Source: Lithobates sylvaticus
Lineage: Eukaryota > Chordata > Amphibia > Anura > Ranidae
Direction: 5' to 3'
DNA length: 64,000 nucleotides
NCBI GenBank assembly: GCA_028564925.1
Contig: CM053031.1
Coordinates: 164,568,226-164,632,225, forward strand
Shown piece after piece: positions 31,582-41,670 of the stretch (positions within the stretch are counted from its first letter, which is position 1; each line of letters begins with the position of its first letter). The notes under the pieces are model-generated. The model saw only the letters and a program-made list of their open reading frames with translations, was not told the origin of the DNA and made no database searches. The position numbers and the translations under genes are program-made.

Positions 31582-34500
31582 CACTCCCCCCACTTTGAAT
31601 CTTTGGTCCCCAAAGACAGTGTTCAAACTACAAGTGTCCTTGGTAACAACACGTTCACATAATTTGGACAGGGGAGCTTCCCACCAATTGGCATAAGATG
31701 GGGAGCTGTCCTGTCTACAGGTCACTTCAGTGTGGGCGACCTGTTTAACTGTGCCAGAGAGTGAGCTGGGGTTGCCCTCCACCCAATGAACAGTGGATGG
31801 GTCAGGGCTTTCAGCACTTCTCCTTGCTGTGGTAACAGAGTCCTCTGAACTTTCTCCCATCTTGGGGTAAGTTAACTTCTTGGGAGGCTTCACAACTCTG
31901 CGAGCTCTCTGTTCTCTTGGAACTTCTTCAGGAACACATTCTGGCAACATCTCTGGTTCTGGAACATCTACTTCTTGTTCTGGGTAGAGACCAGGGATAT
32001 CTTCCCAGCACTCAGGCACATCACTGAATGGCACAAACTCTGTGGCTTCTGGGTTCAATGTTCCATCTTCCACATCTTCAGTAGGTGGAAGATCTATGGC
32101 AGAATTTCCTGGGGTTGAGGAAGGCCATAGCCATTCAAGTTCTCCTCTTTCTTCCTCAGGTTGGGGGTCCTCACCACCCCTAGCTTGGGATGTTTGAGAC
32201 CTAGTGTTAGGCCTGGGGGTATCCAGAATGGAAACAGATTCAGGTACATCTCTTACTGGAGGCATTCTGACTGCTTCAGTGAGTGGGAGCAAATGATTCC
32301 TATGCCAGGTCTTCAAAGGCCCCACTCTTCCTTCTGGCTTCAACTTGTAGACAGGCAATCCTGGAAGTTTTCTACAGATGATATATGGTTCTGATCTCCA
32401 TCTATCAGCAATCTTGTGTTTTCCAGGGATCCCTAGGTTGCGTAACAGTACACGGTCCCCAGGCTGTAGGTCCTGTACTCGAACTTTCAAATCAAAGTTC
32501 CTCTTATTTCGGGCCCCCCTCTGGTCAGAGGCCGCTTGAGCTTTCTCATAAGCTATCTTCAGACTGCGCCTCAGTCTGTCCACATATCCTTTGTGGGAGG
32601 CAGCAGAGGCATGGTCTAAGGAAATGCCAAAGGCCAAATCCACTGGCAATCTTGCTTCTCTCCCAAACATAAGCCGGTAAGGGGAAAAACCTGTCACATC
32701 ATTTGTGGTGCAGTTGTAGGCATGCACCAGAGCTGAAATGTGTTGACTCCAATGTTGCTTCTTCTCTGTTTCCAAAGTTCCCAACATGTTCAATAGGGTC
32801 CTGTTGAACCTTTCAGGCTGGGCATCACCTTGAGGGTGATATGGTGTAGTCCTAGTCTTCTCTACTCCCAGAGAATCTAGTAGCTTCCTGATCAGGCGAC
32901 TCTCAAAGTCCCTTCCTTGGTCTGAATGGATTCTCTGTGGCAGTCCATAGTGAACAAAGTACTTCTCCAAAAGTACCTTGGCTACTGTAGAGGCCTTCTG
33001 GTCCTTGGTTGGGAAAGCCTGAGCATAACGAGTGAAATGGTCGGTTACCACCAGAACATTTCCCAATCCACTCAAATCGGGTTCAAGGCAGAGAAAATCA
33101 ATGCATACCAGATCCATTGGGCCTTCACTCTGTAGGTGGCCCATTGGGGCAGCTTGATGGGGTAAAGTCTTTCTCTGAATGCATCTTGCACAGGAATGGC
33201 AATACTCCTCCACTTCGGCCCTCATGCAGGGCCAATAAAACCGGTCTCTGACAAGCTGGAAGGTTCTCTCTGCTCCCAAGTGACCATGCTGGTCATGTAA
33301 GGCAATCAGCACAGTCTCTCGATGCTTCTCTGGGAGAAACAACTGCCACTTGTCTTCTGGGCCATCAGAGGGGCCCCTTCGGTAGACTACCCCCTGATGC
33401 ACCTGCAACCTGTCCAACTCTCTCCTCAGTAGGCGAGCTTCTTTGGAAGGGTGGAGGCGAAGTCCCTCTGGACTCTTGTCTTCCAGGGCTTCCAGGACCA
33501 ATCTCCCCATGGGATCTTCCAATTGGTCACACCTCAGCTCCTTCTTGGACAGCTTCGGTAGGCACTCCTCTGCCAGTTGAGTTACCCCACAGTAACACTT
33601 CGGGACTCCCACTGTGGTAACTCCTACCTCTTCAGCTCTGGATCCTCCTCTGGCTTGGAGTTCAGCCCCCTGACAAAGGGCTCGCACTCCATCTGGTGCC
33701 ACTTGGGTCCAGTCTTCCCAGTCATCGACCATGACATGGGATCTTCGGGACAGGGCATCTGCATCCCTATTTCCAGCCCCTGGTCTGTACTTGAGACTGA
33801 AATTGAATCCGGACAACGCCGCCAACCATCTGTGTCCAGTTGCATCCAGCTTGGCGGTGGTGAATAGATAGGTCAAGGGGTTGTTATCTGTCTTTACAGT
33901 AAACTCGGCCCCATACAAATAGTCTCTCAGTTTGTCAACAACTGCCCACTTGAGGGCTAAGAACTCCAACTTGTGGGTGGGATAGTTCTTCTCGGAGGGG
34001 GTCAGGCTCCGGCTCACATAGGCCACTGGTCGTAGCTGGTCTTCGTACTCCTGGTAGAGTACTCCACCTAGGCCCTCATGGCTGGCATCAACATGTAGCT
34101 CATAGGGTCTAGTGGGATCAGCGTAGGCCAAAACTGGGGCTGTGGTGAGACTTCTCTTCAAGGTTCTGAAAGCCTCTTCACACCTTGAGTTCCACTGGTC
34201 TTGGACCGACTCACTGGACCTCCTAGGCCCCATTCCATCTTCCTCTCCTTCTGTCTTCAGCAGCTCGTTGAGGGGTTTGGCAATGCGGGCAAATCCATCC
34301 ACAAACCTGCGGTAGTAGGAGCAGAACCCCAAGAAAGACCGAAGTTCTGTAACTGTTGTGGGCCTTGGCCACGAAGTAACTGCCTCCAACTTCTCAGGGT
34401 CTGTAGCCACTCCTTTTTCAGACACTACGTGTCCCAGATAGTTCACAGAAGACTGATAGAACCGACACTTCTCTGGAGAAAGTTTAAGTCCCTCTTCACT

Positions 34501-36411
34501 GAGCCTCTTCAGTACTTTCTCCAATCTGGCTTCATGTTCTTCCAAAGTCTTTCCAAAGACAATGACATCGTCCAGGTACACAAGGACTTCTATGAGGTTC
34601 ATGTCTCCAACTGTCCTTTCCATTAGGCGTTGAAACGTAGCAGGAGCTCCAGATAGGCCCTGGGGCATCCTGTTGAACTCAAAGAATCCCACTGGGGTTA
34701 TGAAGGCAGTCTTTTCTCTATCTTCTGGATGCATGGGGATTTGATAATACCCACTCTTGAGGTCCATCACACTGAACCACTTAGCTCCAGATAAACTCTG
34801 CAAGGCATCCTCTATCCTTGGCGTGGTGTACTGGTCAGGAATGGTCCTCCTGTTGAGAGTTCTGTAATCAATGCAGAGCCTCAATGACCCATTCTTCTTC
34901 CTGACTACCACAATTGGGGAGGCATAGGGGCTCCTGGACTCCCGAATCACTCCCGTCTTCTTCAGTTCCGCAAGCTGCTCTCTCAGATCCTCCAGATCTG
35001 CTAGCGGGACTCGCCTCACTCTCTCTCTGAATGGCTTGTCCTCTTGCATGCGGATTCGATGGGTGGCACTCCTCGCACACCCCACATCAAACTCATCTTT
35101 AGAGAAAATCTTCTCCCATCTGGTCAGCTGGGCCTTGGCTCTCTCTTTCCAAGCTCCAGGTAGGTTTGGGTTTTCCATGGAGAGTTTCTTCCAAACATCT
35201 TCTCCTTCACCCGTCCCCTTCACTTCTGACCAGCCAACTGGGACAGCGGGACTCACCTGTCCCAGAAGCATCCTGGCAGGGATCTCCACGGGCTGCTCCG
35301 TCGGGTTCCTCACACTGACAGGGACTCTTCCTCTAGCCTTCTTCAGGTCCTTCAATGAGATCACTTCTGGTATCACTTCCAGACCTGAGTGACCCTCCAT
35401 TGGGTCGGGTTCCAACATTACAAAGGGGCCAGGCTGCTCCCAGGTAAGTTTCACCGTGGCTCTCATGCAGGTCACCTCTCCAGGCTGCAACACTGCTCCT
35501 TCTTTTCCAAGCCTCCATACCCTTCCTATCCCCTCACTTGGGGTCTTCTGCTCTAGGACCAACCGCTGATAGGCCGCCTTCAGCATGGGATGGATCTTGG
35601 GAGTTGAAAGATTCTCTTTCTTCACCAGGGGGGTCAGAAGCCTTCTGACTAGGTCCGTGTTCGTCCCTATGATCAGGGACGTCTTGCTGGTTCCTGGTGG
35701 GCGGGGACACACCACTGCTAAGGTGTCAAACACTTCAGACTTCCCAGCTACGGATGGGTCAAACGTCAATCTGATGGGTAAGTATCCATCATAGGGGAAA
35801 CTCTGAGTTCCCAATCCCCTTATCTCCAACTCTTCTATCTTCTGTATTGGCAGATGACTCAGGTATCTGTCGTAGAAGTCCCTGTACAATAGGGTCACTT
35901 GTGCTCCAGTGTCTAGGAGAGCTTTCGTATACACTCCTTCCACCTGGATAGGTACAGTAGGAGATGGACCAACTAGCTCCTCTGGGTAGGGCCGAGTTGA
36001 TGCTGTCCTCTTCTTTGGACTCTTTTCCTTCTCACTGGATTTGCACTTGCTCCTTTCTTGAGCCTGATATGCATTGATTTTCTCCCTCTTACTGGGAGTG
36101 TGAACCCGTTGAGGGACATTGTTATCTCTCACTTTTAAGGGTTCTCGCTTGGGAGTACTGGGCCCCTTCTGAGGGGTCTTGCCCCCTTTCTCTGGAGTGC
36201 ACCTTGGTTGAGGATCCCTGGGCCCCTTTTGAGGGGTTTGGTCTCCTCGCTTTCTCTTCCTGTTGTGCTTCTTGGAGCTCACTGAAGGTGATGGGCACCC
36301 GGTTGACTCCTTCACCGGGGCCCTTTGGCGTTTCCCGCCGGCTGGCGGCTTTCTGCCTTCTTCTTCTTGGGACTGGAACATACAGCTGCAATATGACCAA
36401 TTCCTCCACAA
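31231..36411 (-). CDS. pol: Pol of the PNMA-like gypsy element: PR-RT-RH-IN, 1726 aa
   Basis: Protease LLDTGAQVTLLYRD lies near residue 166. RT has MDLKSGYYQIPMHP, MPQGLSGAPATFQ and VLVYLDDVIVFG (near 612). RNase H has LHVDASHEGLGG (near 774) and FTVKTDNNPLTYL. Integrase has the zinc region HLGAERTFQ...C..C (near 1043), CIDFL (near 1105), HSDQGRDFE (near 1161) and HPQGDAQPERFNR (near 1198). The tail contains a GPY/F-like segment (RWRSEPYIICRKLPG) and an acidic stretch. There is no chromodomain, unlike the two chromoviruses here. In the family Pol is made as a Gag-Pol fusion by frameshifting, then cut, and it copies and integrates the element. Confidence 0.93.
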   Translation of the reverse strand: MWRNWSYCSCMFQSQEEEGRKPPAGGKRQRAPVKESTGCPSPSVSSKKHNRKRKRGDQTPQKGPRDPQPRCTPEKGGKTPQKGPSTPKREPLKVRDNNVPQRVHTPSKREKINAYQAQERSKCKSSEKEKSPKKRTASTRPYPEELVGPSPTVPIQVEGVYTKALLDTGAQVTLLYRDFYDRYLSHLPIQKIEELEIRGLGTQSFPYDGYLPIRLTFDPSVAGKSEVFDTLAVVCPRPPGTSKTSLIIGTNTDLVRRLLTPLVKKENLSTPKIHPMLKAAYQRLVLEQKTPSEGIGRVWRLGKEGAVLQPGEVTCMRATVKLTWEQPGPFVMLEPDPMEGHSGLEVIPEVISLKDLKKARGRVPVSVRNPTEQPVEIPARMLLGQVSPAVPVGWSEVKGTGEGEDVWKKLSMENPNLPGAWKERAKAQLTRWEKIFSKDEFDVGCARSATHRIRMQEDKPFRERVRRVPLADLEDLREQLAELKKTGVIRESRSPYASPIVVVRKKNGSLRLCIDYRTLNRRTIPDQYTTPRIEDALQSLSGAKWFSVMDLKSGYYQIPMHPEDREKTAFITPVGFFEFNRMPQGLSGAPATFQRLMERTVGDMNLIEVLVYLDDVIVFGKTLEEHEARLEKVLKRLSEEGLKLSPEKCRFYQSSVNYLGHVVSEKGVATDPEKLEAVTSWPRPTTVTELRSFLGFCSYYRRFVDGFARIAKPLNELLKTEGEEDGMGPRRSSESVQDQWNSRCEEAFRTLKRSLTTAPVLAYADPTRPYELHVDASHEGLGGVLYQEYEDQLRPVAYVSRSLTPSEKNYPTHKLEFLALKWAVVDKLRDYLYGAEFTVKTDNNPLTYLFTTAKLDATGHRWLAALSGFNFSLKYRPGAGNRDADALSRRSHVMVDDWEDWTQVAPDGVRALCQGAELQARGGSRAEEVGVTTVGVPKCYCGVTQLAEECLPKLSKKELRCDQLEDPMGRLVLEALEDKSPEGLRLHPSKEARLLRRELDRLQVHQGVVYRRGPSDGPEDKWQLFLPEKHRETVLIALHDQHGHLGAERTFQLVRDRFYWPCMRAEVEEYCHSCARCIQRKTLPHQAAPMGHLQSEGPMDLVCIDFLCLEPDLSGLGNVLVVTDHFTRYAQAFPTKDQKASTVAKVLLEKYFVHYGLPQRIHSDQGRDFESRLIRKLLDSLGVEKTRTTPYHPQGDAQPERFNRTLLNMLGTLETEKKQHWSQHISALVHAYNCTTNDVTGFSPYRLMFGREARLPVDLAFGISLDHASAASHKGYVDRLRRSLKIAYEKAQAASDQRGARNKRNFDLKVRVQDLQPGDRVLLRNLGIPGKHKIADRWRSEPYIICRKLPGLPVYKLKPEGRVGPLKTWHRNHLLPLTEAVRMPPVRDVPESVSILDTPRPNTRSQTSQARGGEDPQPEEERGELEWLWPSSTPGNSAIDLPPTEDVEDGTLNPEATEFVPFSDVPECWEDIPGLYPEQEVDVPEPEMLPECVPEEVPREQRARRVVKPPKKLTYPKMGESSEDSVTTARRSAESPDPSTVHWVEGNPSSLSGTVKQVAHTEVTCRQDSSPSYANWWEAPLSKLCERVVTKDTCSLNTVFGDQRFKVGGVCSGVVPLLLGKTTSPIIPQAPGLLVSAREAAGGGYKKEERRPPLPLGTLPLLRPDRTGLPLLTERVTRRLQPAETPVRTGAEGLKPGPCSRWSETLLPQSQQQRSGDSSLQTIGRS

Positions 36412-37646
36412 TTAAAGCAAATCATCTCACCGTAGTCAGGTGGGGATGCTGGTGCTGGGACAGCTGGAAACAATTCCCTCCTGCTTGTTTCTTTCTTGGG
36501 ACTGGGCGTCTCTTTCGCCACAAGAGACGTCAGTATCTCCATCATCTGGGACATCTGCAACTTCAGGGCATCTACCTCTGTGTCTCTTTCAGGGGTTAAG
36601 GCCGACCTGACCGTGGCCACTGGAAGCTTTGTAGACCCCATCACTTGCTTTTCCCTTTTCTCTTCCAACATGGCCTCTTCTTCTCTGACCATTCGGATGA
36701 GGTCAGGGTAGTCCAGGCTCTTCCCATCCTGCCGGGTGCGTAGAATTAGTGCGACAGGGTCCAAGGGTTGGGCTCCCCTCATCACCTGCTGGGCACGGGC
36801 TTCATCTACCTTCCCTGGATCTATCCCCTTCTTCAGGATAATCCTATGCAGGATCTTGTCTATGCGTCCCATGTACTCTGACAGCTTCTCCCCTGTCTTC
36901 TGGTAACAGTGTTCCAGTTGATAGGTAAGTTCTGTGACTTTTTCTGTCCCACCAAACACACCTTCCAGGATGTCTATGTAGTCCTGGGCAGTGCAATCCT
37001 TTTTGCTTGTCTTCAGATTGCGTATGGCCTCTAAGGCAGGTCCTTTTAGGCTCTCAACAATCCTTTGTTTCTTCCTGCCTTCTGAGACCTCCCATTCTTC
37101 TAGGGCCTGCGTGGCACCATCTAACCACTCTTCAAATCCCTCTTCTCCCGAGGGTACAGGTGTCCTCCCTGAAAACATCCGGAGTTTCCTGTATCCCGAC
37201 ATTGGGTAATCCCCGGGGTCTCTTCTGCACTGGGTCACAATCTCCCCTAGGACAGCACACAGTTCTGCACTAAGAGTAGTCTGTGCGGGTGCGGGACTTT
37301 CCGCGCCCTTCTGCTCTTCCTTCTTTGGGGATAGAATGGCTTTCATAGGAGAACCTTCTCCCTTGCGCGGCAGCGCATGCAGCAATTGGTAGGCCTGACC
37401 ATTCGGTGCCTGTATGCTTTGGCTCCTGAACTGCTCTGGAGTCTCTTCCTTCCATTCTATTAAGGCGTACGTGTACCCAGCATCATTTCTCATGTCCATT
37501 ATCCATGACTTCTGGCATGGGGATAATGACATTATGAGCTGCTTGACTGCCTCTCTCTGCCACATCCCTGGCAGTTCAATGACTGCTGCTGCGGCTGGGT
37601 CAGCGGCCCATGTTGCGGACCACCGTCCCACTTCTATTGGGTCCAT
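36312..37646 (-). CDS. gag: PNMA-like Gag of the gypsy element, 444 aa
   Basis: ATG 37646 opens a frame whose centre matches the PNMA family closely in order and wording: YRKLRMFSGRTPVPSGEEGF, EEWLDGATQALEEWEVSE, KKQRIVESLKGPALEAIRNL, EKLSEYMGRIDKIL, ARAQQVMRGAQPLDPVA, IRMVREEEAMLEEKRE. The first 130 residues also recall the PNMA N-terminal domain (MDMRNDAGYTYALIEW). A CCHC knuckle, CFNCGGIGHIAAVC, lies near residues 410-425. Gag would assemble particles. Mammalian PNMA genes, some of which form capsids, are known to derive from a Ty3/gypsy Gag; this looks like a living relative of that source. The family match is from memory of PNMA sequences. Confidence 0.88.
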   Translation of the reverse strand: MDPIEVGRWSATWAADPAAAAVIELPGMWQREAVKQLIMSLSPCQKSWIMDMRNDAGYTYALIEWKEETPEQFRSQSIQAPNGQAYQLLHALPRKGEGSPMKAILSPKKEEQKGAESPAPAQTTLSAELCAVLGEIVTQCRRDPGDYPMSGYRKLRMFSGRTPVPSGEEGFEEWLDGATQALEEWEVSEGRKKQRIVESLKGPALEAIRNLKTSKKDCTAQDYIDILEGVFGGTEKVTELTYQLEHCYQKTGEKLSEYMGRIDKILHRIILKKGIDPGKVDEARAQQVMRGAQPLDPVALILRTRQDGKSLDYPDLIRMVREEEAMLEEKREKQVMGSTKLPVATVRSALTPERDTEVDALKLQMSQMMEILTSLVAKETPSPKKETSRRELFPAVPAPASPPDYGEMICFNCGGIGHIAAVCSSPKKKKAESRQPAGNAKGPR

Positions 37647-37683
37647 GCCGGTACCTTCTGGCGGCTTTTCCCGCTTACTCAGG

Positions 37684-37706
37684 ATCCCGGATTACGAGCC
37701 CCCACG
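37684..37706 (-). promoter_or_regulatory. Primer-binding site, tRNA-Pro-like
   Basis: Directly after the 5' LTR the minus strand reads TGGGGGCTCGT, a short spacer, then CCGGGAT. The known tRNA-Pro primer site of murine leukaemia viruses is TGGGGGCTCGTCCGGGAT, so this is the same site with a small internal difference. Confidence 0.75.
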
Positions 37707-38782
37707 TGTAGCGCTACCCCCAGTTAAGAGAGCCGCTGGTTTGTTTTGGGTCCCTGAGTACAGCTCCACCAACCCCCGGCAATTTGGCTCTACCCGCTCT
37801 GGCACAGTTAGTCAAGGGGTATGTATCTATGCACATAAAAATATCTTATACTCTAAGCATAATGGGTATGAACTCACAAGCAGACTGCTGAGATAAGAAT
37901 AACTGGCTTTACTTTGTCAGTAAGGAAAAGAAATAGTAACATGCATTTGAACATATATCTTACAATACTTTAGCAGGTCCCTGCAATATGCACTTTAACA
38001 TGTACACATATATGTATTCAACTAGCAATGGGGAAACGGAGCGCCAAGTGTGGCGACCGCATGCTATGCACCCCTGAGGTGCAATAAATCTATCTGCGCC
38101 TACCTAATGGACCAGGCCTGATCCCTAGCAATAGAGCTCAGTCCTTGTACTAGTACAGTGTTCTTCACCGGCAATAAATCTGTAGAGGTGGTGCACATGT
38201 AGCTTTAAATGGTGTCTTTGTAATCCACAGAAAGTAACATTGCTGCTCTGAGGTAAATTGCGCCTAGGCAGTTCAATAGGCATAAAACGTGTGTATCAAT
38301 GCAGGATGAGCCTTCCGGCTCTCTCACCAATCCTGGGGTACCGTCCCTTCGCTCCGGTCCCTCTAATGGTGGCTCTGGTCTCTTCAGTGGCGGCTCGGGT
38401 CTCCTCAGTCACAGCCCCTGCGCTCCGGTCCTCAGCTCCGACCGATCGTCTGTAGGGAAGAGTCTCCGCTCCGCTGCTGCTGACTCTGAGGTAGAAGAGT
38501 CTCACTCCATCTGCTGCAAGGCCCAGGCTTCAGGCCTTCAGCTCCGGTCCGCACAGGTGTCTCTGCTGGCTGCAGTCTCCGCGTCACACGCTCTGTCAGC
38601 AGAGGCAGGCCAGTCCTGTCAGGCCTCAAAGGAGGAAGTGTCCCAAGAGGAGGAGGCGGTCTCCGCTCTTCCTTTTTATAACCTCCCCCAGCAGCCTCTC
38701 GGGCGGAAACAAGCAGCCCGGGAGCCTGGGGGATTATGGGGGATGTAGTCTTTCCCAGTAAAAGGGGTACGACCCCGCTACA
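37707..38782 (-). repeat. 5' LTR of the PNMA-like gypsy element
   Basis: Same 1076-bp length and ends as the left LTR, and near-identical. It is followed by TGTA and the resumed LINE-type repeat. Confidence 0.9.
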
Positions 38783-39060
38783 TGTACATTTAGGAAAGTA
38801 TGCAGGCCTTTCTTAAAGCAATCCACTGAGTTAGCCAGAACCACCTCTGCAGGGAGTCTATTCCACATTTTCATAGCTCTTACTGTGAAGAAACCTTTCC
38901 GTATTTGGAGATGAAATCTCTTTTCCTCTAGACGTAAAGAGTGCCCCCTTGTCCTCTGTGTTGACCGTAAAGTGAATAACTCAACACCAAGTTCACTATA
39001 TGGACCCCTTATATATTTGTACATGTTGATCATATCCCCCCTTATTCTCCTCTACTCAAG
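38783..39060 (-). mobile_element. LINE-type repeat, coding end
   Basis: The minus strand encodes a typical C-terminal tail of a non-LTR ORF2: LRSTQRTRGHSLRLEEKRFH, GFFTVRAMKMWNRLPAEVV and SVDCFKKGLHTFLN. The RxHxxxL and WN.LP...SV..FK pattern is seen at the ends of CR1/Rex-type RT proteins. The copy is a short 3' fragment, split from 30215-30505 by the gypsy insertion. Confidence 0.6.
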
Positions 39061-39356
39061 TCTTTGGGTGTTAATTGTGCCCATGAAACCTATACCAAAA
39101 ACATTCTTCCAGATGAAATGATTGAACTCCCTCAAAGATAGACAGCCTCGAATTCCTGCAGATATTCCACATTCCAAAAAGATTTATTCAGTATTTATAC
39201 GGCATCAGGGGCTTCATAGCTGGTAATCCAGGACTGATTCATTTTTATAAAAGTTAAACGGTCCATGAAGTCTGGACAGATACGTTCTATGATCAGTCAC
39301 GAAACCTCCTGCAGCACTGAATACCCATTCTGAAAGCACCTTGGGTACAGGGCAGC
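39061..39356 (-). pseudogene. ZBED-like hAT transposase, C-terminal exon end and 3' flank
   Basis: The minus strand from 39356 reads VLSEWVFSAAGGFVTDHRTY then a tail ending DYQL and a stop near 39214. The S..VFSAAG..VTD.R pattern is the hAT C-terminal dimerisation motif. It continues the hAT segment at 46145-46640; a chromovirus lies between them. Confidence 0.75.
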
Positions 39357-40759
39357 TGTCATGAAGATCCTGCCAGAAACCTGAATCCTGGGCTTCCCAG
39401 GCCGCGGGCGCCACTGCGCATGCGCGCGTGCACGGGCGCGCGCAGGTAGACAAGCAGGCGCCCCTGTTGGCGCCAGGTAGGCTATTTAAACCCAGCTAGA
39501 GCAGACGGTCCCCGCTGTCTGCTCTACAGCGTTGTGGTGACTGAAACCTGATACCTGATACCTCTGATCTGTGTTTGACCCGGCTTACCTGAGACCATCC
39601 ATCTGTCTGCCTGCACCTGACCTTGTTTTGTCTGTGACCATCCTTCTGCCTTACCCCCTTGTACCTTGCTGCCAGCCTGATACCTGACCCAGCCTGCCTG
39701 ACGATCCAGCTTACCTGTGTTGATCCTGTCTGCTCTGTTGAACCAGTGTTCCTGTGCTGATCCAGTCTGCTCTGAGGTCCTGTCTGCTCTGCTGAACCAG
39801 TGTACCTGTGCTGATCCAGTCTGCTCTGAGATCCTGTCTGCTCTGCTGAACCAGTGTACCTGTGCTGATCCAGTCTGCTCTGAGGTCCTGTCTGCTCTGC
39901 TGAACCAGTGTACCTGTGCTGATCCAGTCTGCTCTGAGGTCCTGTCTGCTCTGCTGAACCAGTGTACCTGTGCTGATCCAGTCTGTTCTGAGGTCCTGTC
40001 TTCTCTGCTGAACCAGTGTACCTGTGCTGATCCAGTCTGCTCTGAGGTCCTGTCTGCTCTGCTGAACCAGTGTACCTGTGCTGATCCAGTCTGTTCTGAG
40101 GTCCTGTCTGCTCTGCTGAACCAGTGTACCTGTGCTGATCCAGTCTGCTCTGAGGTCCTGTCTGCTCTGCTGAACCAGTGTACCTGTGCTGATCCAGTCT
40201 GCCCTGAGATCCTGTCTGCTCTGCTGAACCAGTGTACCTGTGCTGATCCGGCCTGCTCTGCTGTCCAGCCTGCTTTGCTGATCCAGTCTGTCCATGCTGA
40301 CCCGTCCTGCTCTGCTGTCCAGTCTGCCTTGCTGATCCAGTCTGCTTTGCTGATCCAGTCTATCCATGCTGACCCGTCCTGCTCTGCTGTCCAGTCTGCC
40401 TTGCTGATCCAGTCTGCCTTGCTGATCCAGTCTGTCCATGCTGACCCGTCCTGCTCTGCTGATCCAGTCTGCCTTGCTGATCCAGTCTGCCTTGCTGATC
40501 CAGTCTGTCCATGCTGACCCGTCCTGCTCTGCTGTCCAGTCTGCCTTGCTGATCCAGTCTGCTATACCGATCCGGCCTACTTACCTACCCTGTCCGCTGA
40601 GTTGACCTTGGGTCACTCCACCGGTCTGTTGATCCTGCCAGGCACCCATGCTCCTCCTCACTCCTGGGTCTCCTGTCACCCTACCAGGGAGCCAGGAGTG
40701 GGAGCCGCAAGGGAGGCCCTCCTCCTGCAGTTCGGGCTCTCACCACCAGGTACGTGACA
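39357..40759 (+). repeat. 5' LTR of chromovirus B, with 54-bp minisatellite
   Basis: A 1403-bp LTR with TATTTAAA near 39483. From about 39715 to 40560 it carries units of about 54 bp (CTGAACCAGTGTACCTGTGC, TGATCCAGTCTGCTCTGAG), passing into shorter TTGCTGATCCAGTCTG units. ORFs of 266 aa (plus) and 242 aa (minus) exist only because 54 is divisible by three. Confidence 0.88.
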
Positions 40760-40844
40760 GTAGCAGACAGCCATGTCTGAGCCCGAGCAGGGAGCCTCCG
40801 CCATGTAGGAGCTGTGCCAACACCTGGCAGGTCTGACCGAGGCG

Positions 40845-41670
40845 GTGAAGAACCTCCAACAGGGTTATACCCAGCTGGAAGAAAGGGTACTGGTCCTGTC
40901 CAGTCCTGCCAGCGCCCCAGGGACTTCCTACCCAGTGACACCACCGATAGGGGCAACACCAGCCCCAACAGTGGTGATGCTTCCGCCAGAACCCAAGGTT
41001 CCTACTCCAGAGAAGTTTTCGGATGCCCGCAGCGGCTTCAGGACTTTCCGCAACTCATGCGAACTTCACTTCGCCCTCCAACCACGGACCTTCTCCCTAG
41101 AAGCCACTAAGGTGGGCTTTGTGATATCTCTGCTTACCGGGGACCCCCAGATTTGGGCCCACCGTTTATTGGAACAAAAAGACACAGCGTTAACCAATCT
41201 CACCACATTTTTTTATGCCATGGCGCAATTGTATGAGGACCCCCAGCTCTCAGTAACTGCAGAAGCCACCTTACACTCCCTCCAACAGGGACGAAGAGCG
41301 GTGGAGGACTATGTGGCTGAGTTCAGGCGATGGGCTGCAGACACGGACTGGAATGACGCTGCCCTTCGTCACCAGTTCCGCACGGGACTTTCAGACGCTC
41401 TAAAGGACGAGCTTGCCAGGGTAGTGGTACCCCAAACTTTGAACGCTTTGATCGACTTGGCCATCCAAATCGATCGGCGTCTACGGGAACGTAGGGCCGA
41501 ACGAGCCACAGGCTTCTCCCGGCCAACTTGGATGCTCCCCAGGGCCCCTAGCCATTTCCGCCCTGCTTCCGTTTCCCGGCCTGCATCCTCCTCTGCTACA
41601 CCCGAGCCTATGCAGTTGGGGCTTCTCCGACCTTCTCTTACCCCAGCAGAACGTCCCTCTCCTGCCAAGA
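40845..41670 (+). pseudogene. gag: Gag region of chromovirus B
   Basis: RTL/PEG10-like Gag as in copy A: PTPEKFSDARSGFRTFRNSC, KVGFVISLLTGDPQIWAHRL, LHSLQQGRRAVEDYVAEFRR and LIDLAIQIDRRLRERRAER. The two copies' Gags are clearly the same protein with scattered substitutions. Broken fossil. Confidence 0.85.

Larger units (their letters stand above)
30506..38782 (-). mobile_element. Ty3/gypsy element with PNMA-like Gag, whole-looking
   Basis: Two 1076-bp LTRs (30506-31581 and 37707-38782) run TGTAGCGCTACCCCC...CCCCGCTACA. The 4-bp duplication TGTA flanks them (30502-30505, 38783-38786; possibly 5 bp if a terminal A is shared). Transcription is leftward. The primer site next to the right LTR is tRNA-Pro-like, and a purine tract (GTGGGGGGAGTG, minus strand) precedes the left LTR. 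Gag and Pol are long open frames overlapping by about 100 bp in different phases, as families using -1 frameshifting do. The LTRs differ at only a handful of positions by eye. The element looks whole, with no clear break, and is young. Confidence 0.92.

Noticed and set aside
33577-35794. Plus-strand ORFs of 60-141 aa
   Set aside because: Shadows of the PNMA-like element's pol on the other strand.
39711-40517. Opposed ORFs of 266 aa (plus) and 242 aa (minus), and the similar pair at 45170-45937
   Set aside because: They arise from 54-bp LTR units, a multiple of three without stops in either strand. They have no domain and lie in U3.
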